Source: an uncultured Lachnospiraceae bacterium (GTDB taxonomy: Bacteria; Bacillota_A; Clostridia; Lachnospirales; Lachnospiraceae). From it: a stretch of 15,262 nucleotides of DNA. Below are positions 6,891-15,231 of this stretch, in pieces. The position numbers and the translations under genes were made by a program. The first letter of the stretch is position 1; the number at the start of each line of letters is the position of its first letter. Under the pieces are notes generated by a model, which saw only the letters and a list, made by a program, of their open reading frames with translations, was not told where the DNA came from and did not search any database. The stretch is from contig CACYDL010000174.1 in assembly GCA_902773195.1 (NCBI GenBank), forward strand, positions 1 to 15,262. Direction: 5' to 3'.

Positions 6891-8369
6891 ATGCTTCTGA
6901 GTAAATTGCTGGAACGTCTGGCGTGCCGCGTGACCGGTTCAGACACGGAGATCACCGATATTGTTTACGATTCCAGAAAGGCCGGCCCCGGGGCGCTCTT
7001 CGTCTGTATCTCCGGCGCCAATTTCGACGGACATTCCTTCCTGCCGGAAGTCTTTGAGAAGGGCGTGTCCGCGGTCATGACTGCCAGGGGCGGAATGCCC
7101 TCCGGGACCGTGGTGCCGGAGGGGACGGCCGTGGTCGAGACGGACGACACGAGGGCCGGTCTCGCCGCCGTGTCCGCCGCCTTCTTCGGATATCCGTCGG
7201 AACAGATTCCCGTGATAGGCATCACCGGAACCAAGGGAAAGACGACGTCGACCTACATGATCCGCTCGATTCTGGAGCACGCCGGCTACCGCGTGGGCCT
7301 GATCGGGACCATCGAGGCGATCGTCGGAGACCGCCATATTCCGGCCGCCAACACGACCCCGGAATCCTATGTGATCCAGAAATATCTCCGGGAGATGATC
7401 GACTGCGGCATGAACTGCGCCGTGATGGAGGTCTCCTCCCAGGCCCTGATGATGCACCGGACGGACGGGATCGAATTTGAGACAGGCGTGTTCACCAATC
7501 TTTCGCCGGATCACATCGGGCCCAACGAGCATTCCTCCTTCGAGGAGTATCTGAGGTGCAAGGGGCTTCTGTTCCGCCAGTGCAGGGTCGGCATCGTCAA
7601 CGCCGACGACCCCCACACGGAGGAGGTCATCAAGGGACATACCTGCAGGATCGAGACCTTCTCGATCAGAAAAGAGGGCACGGATTACCGGGCGGAGAAC
7701 ATCGAGCACGTGCAGAGGCCCGGCTATCTCGGGATGAAGTTCACCCTCACCGGCAGGAAGCGGTTTGAGGTGGAGCTGGACGTGCCGGGGATCTTCTCCG
7801 TGTATAACGCGCTGACGGCCGCCGCCGTGTGCGAGCATTTCCGCATCCGTGACGAGGATGTGCGCGCCGCGCTCAAGGCGGCCAGGGTGAAGGGGAGAAT
7901 TGAGCCGGTAAAGGTCTCGGACGAGTTCACCCTGATGATCGACTACGCCCACAACGCGATGGCCCTCGAGAGCCTTCTTTCGACGCTCCGCGACTATCAC
8001 CCGGAGCGGATCGTATGTGTCTTCGGCTGCGGCGGAAACCGCGCGAAATCCAGACGCTACGAGATGGGCGAGGTCTCCGGGAGGCTTGCGGATTTCACGA
8101 TTATCACCTCCGACAACCCGAGATTCGAGGAGCCCTCGGCGATCATCGACGATATCATCTCCGGGATGAAGAAGACGGACGGGAAGTACATCTCGATTCC
8201 CGACAGAAAAGAGGCGATCGCCTACGCCATCCGGAACGGAAGGAAGGGCGACGTGATCGTCCTCGCGGGCAAGGGACACGAAGATTATCAGGAGATCAGG
8301 GGCGTGAAGCATCCGATGGACGAGCGCGTCCTCATAAAGGAAATTCTGGATGAAGAAGCTTTATGCTGA
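6891..8369 (+). CDS. murE: UDP-N-acetylmuramyl-tripeptide synthetase, MurE type
   Basis: This cytoplasmic Mur ligase adds the third amino acid to UDP-MurNAc-L-Ala-D-Glu using ATP. The chosen ATG gives 492 residues; AAGGAGG lies 11 bases upstream, and a longer GTG start at 6828 would cross the leader hairpin. The ATP loop GITGTKGKTT lies around residues 110-119, and TTPES is present. DNPR (408-411) and GKGHEDYQ are features of meso-diaminopimelate-adding enzymes rather than lysine-adding ones, so the residue added is probably diaminopimelate. Some segments depart from textbook MurE: NLSPDHIGPNEH replaces the usual NLSRDHLDYHG, and DYAHNAMAL replaces DYAHTP. From memory this variant occurs upstream of priA in Lachnospiraceae. 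Its last 20 bases overlap priA, implying coupled translation. Confidence 0.92.
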   Translation: MLLSKLLERLACRVTGSDTEITDIVYDSRKAGPGALFVCISGANFDGHSFLPEVFEKGVSAVMTARGGMPSGTVVPEGTAVVETDDTRAGLAAVSAAFFGYPSEQIPVIGITGTKGKTTSTYMIRSILEHAGYRVGLIGTIEAIVGDRHIPAANTTPESYVIQKYLREMIDCGMNCAVMEVSSQALMMHRTDGIEFETGVFTNLSPDHIGPNEHSSFEEYLRCKGLLFRQCRVGIVNADDPHTEEVIKGHTCRIETFSIRKEGTDYRAENIEHVQRPGYLGMKFTLTGRKRFEVELDVPGIFSVYNALTAAAVCEHFRIRDEDVRAALKAARVKGRIEPVKVSDEFTLMIDYAHNAMALESLLSTLRDYHPERIVCVFGCGGNRAKSRRYEMGEVSGRLADFTIITSDNPRFEEPSAIIDDIISGMKKTDGKYISIPDRKEAIAYAIRNGRKGDVIVLAGKGHEDYQEIRGVKHPMDERVLIKEILDEEALC

Positions 8370-10560
8370 CGTGATCGTCGACATCGCGCATGAGAAGCTG
8401 GACAGGCCCTTCACCTACCGCGTCCCGGAATCCATGCGCCCGGAGATAGAGCCGGGCAGCGCCGTCAGGGTTCCCTTCGGGGGCGGCGGCCGGGTCATAG
8501 GGGGCTACGTCGTCGCCTGCAGGGATTCCTGCGGGCTCGAGGATTCCAGAATCCGGGACATCGCGGAGGTGACGGCCGGCGGCGAGACCTCCGAGGCGCG
8601 GATGGTCGCCCTCGCCGCCTGGATGAGCCGCAATTACGGCTCGACGATGATTCAGGCGCTGAAGACGGTCGTTCCCGTGAGAAAAAGGGTCTCCGCAGTG
8701 ACGACGATGACGGTCAGCGCCACGCCCCGCTCGGAGGAGTATCTGGCGCTTTGCCGGAAGAAACAGTGGAAAGCGCGGCAGAGAGCCCTGGAGGCTCTGA
8801 CGTCCGCCGGCAGCCTGACGGCGGACGAGCTGAAGCAGGAAGCGGGCGTGACGATAGCCCAGATCCGGGAGCTGGAAAAGGCGGGCGCGGCGGAAATCAG
8901 CAGCGCGTCGGAGCTCCGGCGCCTCGTGAAGGACGCCAAGGTGTTTCCCGCGGACGTCCTGACCGGGGAACAGTCGCGCGCCGCCGGGAAAATCCGGGAG
9001 GAGTGGCGGACCTCGAACAGGCCCGTCCTGCTCGAAGGAGTCACGGGAAGCGGCAAGACCCTGGTCTATCTCGAGCTGGTGGCGGACGTCCTCAGGGAGG
9101 GCCGGCAGGCGATCGTGCTGATCCCGGAGATCGCGCTTACGCGTCAGACCGTGATCCGGTTTGTCCGACGGTTCGGGGAGAAGGTATCCTTCCTTCATTC
9201 GAGACTGACCGGAGGAGAGCGCCACGACCAGATGAAAGCCGCGAAAAACGGGGAGATCTCCGTGATGGTCGGACCAAGATCCGCCCTGTTTACCCCGTTC
9301 CCGGAGCTGGGCCTCATCATCATCGATGAGGAACACGAGGAGACCTATCACTCGGAAAACGTCCCCCGCTACCATGCGAGGGAGACGGCGGTGCGGAGGG
9401 CGGAGATGGAAGGCGCCCACGTCCTTCTGGGCTCCGCGACGCCGTCCCTGATCTCCGCGTACCGGGCGAGGACGGGGGAGTATTTCGGCGTCCGCCTCGC
9501 CTCAAGATACGGCGGGGCGAAGCTCCCGTCCGCCGAAATCGTGGACATGAGGCAGGAGCTGCAAAGCGGCAACCGGTCCGTCCTGAGCGGCCGGCTGAGG
9601 GAGCTCATCGGAGAGACCCTGGAAAAGGGGTCCCAGGCGATGCTGTTCCTGAACCGCCGGGGCTACGCCGGCTGCGTCACCTGCCGCGCCTGCGGCCACG
9701 TCATCCGGTGCCCGCACTGCGACGTCTCCATGACAAGGCATATGAACGGAAGGCTGATCTGCCACTACTGCGGCCACGAGTCGCCGGACGCGGCCGTCTG
9801 CCCCTCCTGCGGCTCGCCCTATATCGGCGGCCTGACCGTCGGCACGGAGCAGGTGGAAGAGATCCTGAACCGGGAATTCCCCGGGGCGAAGGTAGTCCGC
9901 ATGGACGCGGACACGACCCGAGGGAGAGGCGGCCACGAGGCGGTGCTGAGGGAATTCTCCGACGGGGGCGCCGACATTCTTCTCGGCACCCAGATGATCG
10001 TCAAGGGCCATGATTTCCCCGACGTCACGCTGGTGGGCATCCTCCTGGCGGATCTCTCCCTCTCGGAGAACGACTACCGGGCGGGAGAGCGGACCTACTC
10101 GATCATCGCCCAGGCGGTGGGCAGGGCCGGCAGGGGGAAGGCCCCCGGCACCGCGGTCATTCAGACCTACCAGCCGGACAATTACGCGGTCCGCGCCGGA
10201 GCGCGCCAGGATTACGAGACGTTCTACCGGGAGGAGACGGCTTTCCGCGAAATGATGTCCTACCCTCCGGCGGGCTCCATGGCGGCCATCCTCGGGTCCT
10301 CCCGCGACGAGAAGCTTCTTTCCGCGGGCATGGGCTTCATCCGCCGGTATATAGACCGGATCGATCCCCGGGGGAAGCTCCGCGCGATCGGTCCCGCGCC
10401 CCAGACCGTGGGGAAGGTGCGGGACAGCTACCGGCAGGTGATCTACATCCGGAACGAGGACCGGGAGGCGCTGGTCCTCGCCAAGGACCGGATCGAGGAG
10501 TATATCGCCATCAACAGCGGATTTGACGGAATCAGGATACAGTTTGACTTCAACGTGTGA
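8350..10560 (+). CDS. priA: Primosomal replication-restart helicase PriA
   Basis: PriA is a 3'-5' superfamily 2 helicase that recognises stalled forks and D-loops and starts primosome reassembly. The protein has 736 residues, the normal size. An N-terminal 3'-end-binding domain (YADVIVDIAHEKLDRPFTYR) is followed by the Walker A motif GVTGSGKT (230-237) and Walker B box DEEH (326-329). The zinc-binding insertion has all eight expected cysteines at 445, 448, 454, 457, 471, 474, 484 and 487, plus an extra Cys442. A late helicase motif QAVGRAGRG follows. The ATG at 8350 lies inside murE, with AAAGG 9 bases upstream. Its stop is followed by a 54-base gap before def. Confidence 0.97.
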   Translation: MKKLYADVIVDIAHEKLDRPFTYRVPESMRPEIEPGSAVRVPFGGGGRVIGGYVVACRDSCGLEDSRIRDIAEVTAGGETSEARMVALAAWMSRNYGSTMIQALKTVVPVRKRVSAVTTMTVSATPRSEEYLALCRKKQWKARQRALEALTSAGSLTADELKQEAGVTIAQIRELEKAGAAEISSASELRRLVKDAKVFPADVLTGEQSRAAGKIREEWRTSNRPVLLEGVTGSGKTLVYLELVADVLREGRQAIVLIPEIALTRQTVIRFVRRFGEKVSFLHSRLTGGERHDQMKAAKNGEISVMVGPRSALFTPFPELGLIIIDEEHEETYHSENVPRYHARETAVRRAEMEGAHVLLGSATPSLISAYRARTGEYFGVRLASRYGGAKLPSAEIVDMRQELQSGNRSVLSGRLRELIGETLEKGSQAMLFLNRRGYAGCVTCRACGHVIRCPHCDVSMTRHMNGRLICHYCGHESPDAAVCPSCGSPYIGGLTVGTEQVEEILNREFPGAKVVRMDADTTRGRGGHEAVLREFSDGGADILLGTQMIVKGHDFPDVTLVGILLADLSLSENDYRAGERTYSIIAQAVGRAGRGKAPGTAVIQTYQPDNYAVRAGARQDYETFYREETAFREMMSYPPAGSMAAILGSSRDEKLLSAGMGFIRRYIDRIDPRGKLRAIGPAPQTVGKVRDSYRQVIYIRNEDREALVLAKDRIEEYIAINSGFDGIRIQFDFNV

Positions 10561-10614
10561 TACCCGCGGCCGCCGCGCCGCCGGACAGCATCAGACAGCA
10601 GGAGAGGAAAGAAT

Positions 10615-11094
10615 ATGGCACTGAGAACGATACGCATAGCGGGAGATCCCGTGCTCACCAAAAAATGCCGCGAAGTGAAGGAGATGACGCCGAGGCTCAT
10701 GGAGCTCATCGACGACATGCTCGAGACCATGTATCACGAGAACGGCGTCGGTCTCGCGGCGCCCCAGGTCGGCATACTGAAGAGGATCGCGGTGGTGGAC
10801 ACCACCGGCGAGGATCCCATCGTCCTGATCAATCCGGTGATTGTCGAAAAAGAGGGGGAGCAGACCGGGGACGAAGGCTGCCTCTCGCTTCCCGGAAAGG
10901 CCGGCGTCGTGACGCGGCCGAACCACGTCGTCGTGGAGGCGATGGACCGCGACATGAAGGTGAGGACCGTCGTCGGGGACGAGCTGCTCGCCCGGGCGCT
11001 CTGCCATGAGATCGACCATCTCGACGGCCATATGTACACCGAGTTCGTCGAGGGCGGCATCCACGACGTGCAGTACGAGGAGGAAGAGGCATGA
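10615..11094 (+). CDS. def: Peptide deformylase
   Basis: Deformylase is a metalloenzyme that removes the formyl group from the initiator methionine of nascent proteins. The 159-residue protein has the three family motifs: GVGLAAPQ (44-51), EGCLS (87-91) and HEIDH (131-135). Cys89, His131 and His135 are the metal ligands and Glu132 the catalytic base. The ATG is preceded by AGGAGAGGAAAG. The 54-base gap from priA is GC-rich and contains no recognisable promoter. The stop overlaps the fmt start as ATGA, joining the deformylase and the formyltransferase, a widespread pairing. The tail ends in a short acidic EEEEA. Confidence 0.97.
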   Translation: MALRTIRIAGDPVLTKKCREVKEMTPRLMELIDDMLETMYHENGVGLAAPQVGILKRIAVVDTTGEDPIVLINPVIVEKEGEQTGDEGCLSLPGKAGVVTRPNHVVVEAMDRDMKVRTVVGDELLARALCHEIDHLDGHMYTEFVEGGIHDVQYEEEEA

Positions 11095-12044
11095 ACATCG
11101 TATTCATGGGAACGCCCGATTTCGCCGTCGGAATCCTGAAGAGGCTGGCCGACGATTATCCAGGGGAGATCGCCGGCGTCGTGACCCAGCCGGACCGCCC
11201 GAAGGGGAGAAAGAAGGAGATCCTCCCGGGTCCCGTCAAGTCGGAGGCCATGGCGCGAGGGATTCCCGTCTTTCAGCCGGTGAAGGTCAGGGACGAAGAG
11301 GCGGTCCGCCGGATCCGGGAGATGGAGCCGGATCTCATCGTCGTCGCCGCCTTCGGACAGATCATTCCCCGGGAGATTCTGGATCTCCCGAAATACGGCT
11401 GCGTCAACGTCCACGCCTCGCTGCTTCCCGCCTACCGCGGGGCGGCGCCGATCCAGAGGGCGATCCTCGACGGGTGCGAGGAGACCGGCGTGACGATCAT
11501 GCTGATGAACGAAGGCCTGGACACGGGGGATATTCTCTCCCGCAGAGCGGTCCCGATCACCCCGGAGACGACGGGCGGCAGCCTCTTTGAGACCCTTGCC
11601 GCGGAAGGGGCCGCACTTCTTTCGGAGACGATTCCCGGCATTCTGGACGGCAGCGTGAAGCCCGTCCCGCAGCCGGAAAAGAGCACGACGCCCTACGCGG
11701 CCATGATTTCCAGAAAGGACGGCCGGATCGACTGGAGCCGGGACGCGGCCTTCATCGAGCGGCAGATCCGCGCCATGGATCCCTGGCCCAGCGCCTGGAC
11801 GTATCTCGATGGAAAGATGCTGAAGATCTGGAAGGCCCATGTGGAGAAGGCGGACCTCGAGGGAACGCCGGACCGCTGCGGGCGCATCGTCCGCCAGGAC
11901 GCGGGAGGCTTCTACGTTCAGACCGGGCGCGGCATTCTCGTGCCCGACGAAATCCAGGCGGAAGGGAAGCGCCGCATGACCTCGGCGGAATTCCTCAGAG
12001 GATTTATCATAAGGGACAACGATCTTACGAAGACTCCGGGGTGA
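11091..12044 (+). CDS. fmt: Methionyl-tRNA formyltransferase
   Basis: This enzyme transfers formyl from 10-formyltetrahydrofolate to methionyl-initiator tRNA. The 317-residue protein opens with MNIVFMGTPDFAV, then has NVHASLLPAYRGAAPIQ and GVTIMLMNEGLDTGDIL. The catalytic Asn106, His108 and Asp144 fall at the same numbers as in the E. coli enzyme. The C-terminal tRNA-binding domain starts near residue 205. GGAGG lies 7 bases before the ATG, inside the end of def, and the ATGA overlap suggests coupled translation. It is followed by a short gap to rsmB containing the perfect 10-base palindrome TCCGTACGGA (12046-12055). Confidence 0.97.
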   Translation: MNIVFMGTPDFAVGILKRLADDYPGEIAGVVTQPDRPKGRKKEILPGPVKSEAMARGIPVFQPVKVRDEEAVRRIREMEPDLIVVAAFGQIIPREILDLPKYGCVNVHASLLPAYRGAAPIQRAILDGCEETGVTIMLMNEGLDTGDILSRRAVPITPETTGGSLFETLAAEGAALLSETIPGILDGSVKPVPQPEKSTTPYAAMISRKDGRIDWSRDAAFIERQIRAMDPWPSAWTYLDGKMLKIWKAHVEKADLEGTPDRCGRIVRQDAGGFYVQTGRGILVPDEIQAEGKRRMTSAEFLRGFIIRDNDLTKTPG

Positions 12045-12078
12045 TTCCGTACGGACAGAAACTCCGATGGGAGGAAAC

Positions 12079-13431
12079 ATGACTGAAAGCACGAGAGAGA
12101 TCATTCTGAAGATTCTTACTGAAATCAGCGAGAACGGGATCTACAGCCACCTGGCGATCCGCGGCGCGCTGGACCGCTACCAGTTCCTCACGAAGCGGGA
12201 CAGGGCGTTCATCAACCGGGTCTGCGAGGGGACGGTCGAGCGCATGATCGAGCTGGACTACATCATCGACTCCTGCTCGACGGTGCCCGCCGCCAGGATG
12301 AAGCCCGTCATCCGGGACATTCTGCGCAGCGCCGTGTATCAGATCCTTTTCATGGACGGGGTCCCCGCGGCGGCCGCGGTGAACGAGGCGGTCAAGCTCA
12401 CACAGAAGAGGGGCTTCTACAATCTCAAGGGCTTTGTAAACGGGGTGCTCCGCACCGTGATCCGCGAGGGAGACAACGTCCCCTGCCCGGACGAGGAGAA
12501 GGAGCCCGTCAGGTACCTGTCGGTGCGCTACTCGATGCCGGAGTGGATCGTGGAGGACTGGACCCGGGAGTTCGGCCCCTTCGTCACGCGCAGAATGCTC
12601 GAGGCCAGCCTGTCCGAAAGACCCACCGTCGTCCGCTTCAAGACGGACCGGATCTCCCGGACGACGATTCTGAATTCCCTGACATCCCAGGGCGTGACGG
12701 TGAAGCGCGCCCCGTACCTTCCCTACGCCTATATCCTGAGCGATTACAACTATCTGCCGGCCCTGACCGCCTTTAAGAGCGGCTGGATCTTCCCCCAGGA
12801 CGTCAGCTCCATGCTCGTGGCGGAGGCCGCCTCGCCCATGCGGGGGGACTACGTCATCGATCTGTGCGCCGCGCCGGGAGGCAAGAGCCTTCACATCGCG
12901 GACCGGATGGGCGGCTTCGGCATGGTCGAGGCCCGCGATCTCACCGAGGACAAGGTGGCGATGATCCGGGAGAACGTGCACCGGGCGGATGTCATCAACG
13001 TGCGCCCCGTCGTGATGGACGCCCTGGTCTACGACATGAGCTCCGAGGGCAAGGCCGATATCGTCATCTGCGACGTCCCGTGCTCGGGACTCGGCGTCAT
13101 CAGCAGAAAATCCGACATCAAGTACCGGGTGACTCCCGAGAGAATCGACAGCCTCGTCGAGCTTCAGCGGCAGATCCTGACCAACGCGGCCCGCTACGTG
13201 CTCCCGGGCGGCCATCTCATCTACAGCACCTGCACGGTGGGAAGGCGGGAGAACCTGGACAACGTCCGCTGGTTCGTAAACAATTTCCCCTACGAGACCG
13301 AGAGCCTGGATCCGTACATCCCGAAGCCGCTCCGCCGGCTGACCACGTCGGAGGGATACCTGCAGCTGATTCCCGGGATCCATGACACGGACGGATTCTT
13401 TATCGCGAGACTCAGAAGGAAGAAGGCATGA
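12079..13431 (+). CDS. rsmB: 16S rRNA (cytosine-967-C5)-methyltransferase RsmB
   Basis: RsmB methylates C967 (E. coli numbering) of 16S rRNA with S-adenosylmethionine. An N-terminal NusB-like RNA-binding domain (about residues 1-140) precedes a Rossmann methyltransferase domain. The SAM loop DLCAAPGGK starts near residue 261. The two characteristic cysteines are Cys335 in PCSGLG and Cys385 in YSTCT. I chose the ATG at 12079, giving 450 residues that begin MTESTREIILKIL, because GGGAGG (12069-12074) can serve as its ribosome binding site, though only 4 bases separate them. An in-frame ATG at 12067 would add four residues but overlaps that site and lacks a good one of its own. The stop overlaps rlmN by ATGA. 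Confidence 0.95.
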   Translation: MTESTREIILKILTEISENGIYSHLAIRGALDRYQFLTKRDRAFINRVCEGTVERMIELDYIIDSCSTVPAARMKPVIRDILRSAVYQILFMDGVPAAAAVNEAVKLTQKRGFYNLKGFVNGVLRTVIREGDNVPCPDEEKEPVRYLSVRYSMPEWIVEDWTREFGPFVTRRMLEASLSERPTVVRFKTDRISRTTILNSLTSQGVTVKRAPYLPYAYILSDYNYLPALTAFKSGWIFPQDVSSMLVAEAASPMRGDYVIDLCAAPGGKSLHIADRMGGFGMVEARDLTEDKVAMIRENVHRADVINVRPVVMDALVYDMSSEGKADIVICDVPCSGLGVISRKSDIKYRVTPERIDSLVELQRQILTNAARYVLPGGHLIYSTCTVGRRENLDNVRWFVNNFPYETESLDPYIPKPLRRLTTSEGYLQLIPGIHDTDGFFIARLRRKKA

Positions 13432-14498
13432 CGGAAGCATTGGAACAGGAAAAGTACCTGCCTGATCTCCGCTCGATGACGAAGAGCGAGGTAAAGGCGC
13501 TGGTATCGGATCTCGGAGAGCCGGCTTACCGGGCGGACCAGATCTACGAATGGGTCCACGGGAAGACGGCCTCGTCGTTTTCCGGGATGACCAGCCTTCC
13601 CCTCGCGCTGCGGGAGCGGCTTTCCCGCGTCTGCTCTCTCTTTGAGCCGGAGATCCGCGCCCTCCAGGTGTCGAAGATCGACGGGACGAGGAAATATCTG
13701 TTCCGGCTGAGGGACGGCAATTACGTCGAGAGCGTCTGGATGTCCTATCATCACGGCAATTCCGTCTGCATTTCCTCCCAGGTCGGCTGCCGCATGGGCT
13801 GCCGGTTCTGCGCGTCGACCCTGCTGGGGCTGACGCGGAATCTCGAGGCCGGCGAGATGCTGGCCCAGATTTACGCGATCCGGCGCGACACGGGCAGCCG
13901 CGTGTCCAACATCGTCGTGATGGGGACCGGAGAGCCTCTGGACAACTACGACAACGTCGTCCGTTTTATCCGGATGATCTCGGACCCCGAGGGGCAGGGG
14001 ATCAGCGAGCGCAGCATCACGCTGTCGACCTGCGGCCTCGTCCCGCAGATCCGCCGGCTCAAGGGCGAGCACCTGATGATCAACCTGGCTCTGTCCCTTC
14101 ACGCCCCGGAGGATGAGCTGCGCAGGACGCTCATGCCGGTGGCCCGCCGCTATACGCTCGACGAGACGATGGCGGCCCTGAAGGACTACTACAGCGAGGG
14201 GCGGCGCCGGCTGACCTTCGAGTACAGCCTGATCCGCGGCGTCAACGACACCGACGAATGCGTACGCCGTCTCGCCTCTCTTCTCAGGGGCGTCAACTGC
14301 CTGGTGAACCTGATTCCCGTCAATCCCGTCGCCGAGACGGGATTCCGTGAGACCGAGGCCGGGCGCGTCGCGGCCTTTAAGAAAAAACTTGAAAATCATG
14401 GAATTCATGTTACTATAAGAAGAGAAATGGGCAGAGATATCGAAGGTGCCTGCGGGCAGCTTCGAAAACGCTGTACAGAAATGGAATTTTGCCAATGA
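13428..14498 (+). CDS. rlmN: Dual-specificity 23S rRNA A2503 / tRNA A37 methyltransferase RlmN
   Basis: RlmN is a radical SAM enzyme that methylates carbon 2 of adenosine 2503 in 23S rRNA; in E. coli it also modifies A37 of some tRNAs. The 356-residue protein carries the iron-sulfur motif CRMGCRFC, with Cys121, Cys125 and Cys128. The two mechanistic cysteines are also present: Cys114, seven residues before the cluster, and Cys342 in GACGQL. GTGEPLDNYDNV and SLHAPEDELR are further family signatures. The antibiotic-resistance relative Cfr shares the chemistry, but the gene context and sequence favour RlmN. AAGGA lies 7 bases before the ATG. The last 110 bases are unusually AT-rich and hold a likely promoter for the next gene. 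Confidence 0.97.
   Translation: MTEALEQEKYLPDLRSMTKSEVKALVSDLGEPAYRADQIYEWVHGKTASSFSGMTSLPLALRERLSRVCSLFEPEIRALQVSKIDGTRKYLFRLRDGNYVESVWMSYHHGNSVCISSQVGCRMGCRFCASTLLGLTRNLEAGEMLAQIYAIRRDTGSRVSNIVVMGTGEPLDNYDNVVRFIRMISDPEGQGISERSITLSTCGLVPQIRRLKGEHLMINLALSLHAPEDELRRTLMPVARRYTLDETMAALKDYYSEGRRRLTFEYSLIRGVNDTDECVRRLASLLRGVNCLVNLIPVNPVAETGFRETEAGRVAAFKKKLENHGIHVTIRREMGRDIEGACGQLRKRCTEMEFCQ
14389..14416 (+). promoter_or_regulatory. Promoter inside the 3' end of rlmN, driving stp-prkC
   Basis: TTGAAA (14389-14394) and an extended -10 box TGTTACTAT (14408-14416) have a 16-base spacer between hexamers. The match sits in a locally AT-rich stretch within an otherwise GC-rich gene. Transcription would begin near 14423, about 70 bases before the phosphatase ATG. 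This would let the signalling genes be expressed apart from the upstream translation genes. Confidence 0.55.
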
Positions 14499-15229
14499 GA
14501 TCTTACTCGGCTACGGATGTAGGGAGAAAGCGAAAAATTAATCAGGACAGTATATTTGCTTCGGACAGGCCTGTCGGGAATCTGCCGAATCTGTACATCG
14601 TCGCCGACGGCATGGGAGGTCATAACGCCGGTGATTTCGCGTCCAGGTATGCTGTCAACACCGTCAAGGAATTTATCGCGGAAAGCAGAGAAAAAAATCC
14701 CGTAAAGCTGATCGACGAGGCGATCAGGCTCGCCAACAGCGGCATCCTCAGGGAGGCCGGCGAGCACGAGGAAATGTACGGGATGGGAACCACGATAGTC
14801 GTCACGACTGTCATTGATCAATACGCGTATACGGCAAATGTAGGGGACAGCCGGCTGTATCTCTTCGATGGGGAGCTGAGACAGATCACAAAGGATCATT
14901 CTCTGGTCGAGGAGATGGTGAGGCTCGGCGAAATAACGGAAGAGGATGCGCGCACGCATCCGGACAGGCACATTATCACAAGGGCTGTCGGAGCCGCCGA
15001 GGAAATCGACATCGACTTTTTTGATTTTCAGCTGCCGCCGGATTCCATCATTCTCATGTGCTCGGACGGGCTCACGAATATGGTCGACGACGAAGAAATC
15101 CGAAAGATCCTGTCGAAGACGGACGGGCTGGAATCGAAAGCTGCCTCACTCATCGGGACGGCAAATGATAACGGCGGCAAGGACAATATCGCGGTGATAA
15201 TGGTCAGACCCGATGCGGATGAGGTGTGA
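14495..15229 (+). CDS. stp: PP2C-family Ser/Thr protein phosphatase
   Basis: This metal-dependent phosphatase (PrpC/Stp type) removes phosphate from Ser and Thr residues and normally opposes a PrkC-type kinase. From the ATG at 14495 the protein has 244 residues. Visible motifs are ATDVGRKRKINQD (6-18), VADGMGGHNAGD with metal ligand Asp38, NVGDSRLYLF, TKDHSLVEEM, SDGLTNM with Asp191, and GGKDNI with Asp230. The family's usual N-E-D near the start is N-Q-D here. A TTG at 14489 would add two residues, but the ATG forms an ATGA overlap with the rlmN stop like other junctions in this cluster. Its ribosome binding site is weak (GGA about 9 bases upstream), so coupling or the internal promoter probably matters. 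No membrane segment is present. Confidence 0.95.
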   Translation: MRSYSATDVGRKRKINQDSIFASDRPVGNLPNLYIVADGMGGHNAGDFASRYAVNTVKEFIAESREKNPVKLIDEAIRLANSGILREAGEHEEMYGMGTTIVVTTVIDQYAYTANVGDSRLYLFDGELRQITKDHSLVEEMVRLGEITEEDARTHPDRHIITRAVGAAEEIDIDFFDFQLPPDSIILMCSDGLTNMVDDEEIRKILSKTDGLESKAASLIGTANDNGGKDNIAVIMVRPDADEV

Positions 15230-15231
15230 GA

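Noticed and set aside
12046..12055. Perfect 10-base palindrome TCCGTACGGA before rsmB
   Set aside because: It is short, has no adjacent promoter, and palindromes of this length are expected by chance in a window of this size. It is noted only as part of the fmt-rsmB gap.
13428..14498. Possibility that rlmN is the resistance methyltransferase Cfr
   Set aside because: The gene is embedded in a conserved housekeeping block with ATGA coupling, with no sign of mobility, and the sequence reads as typical RlmN.
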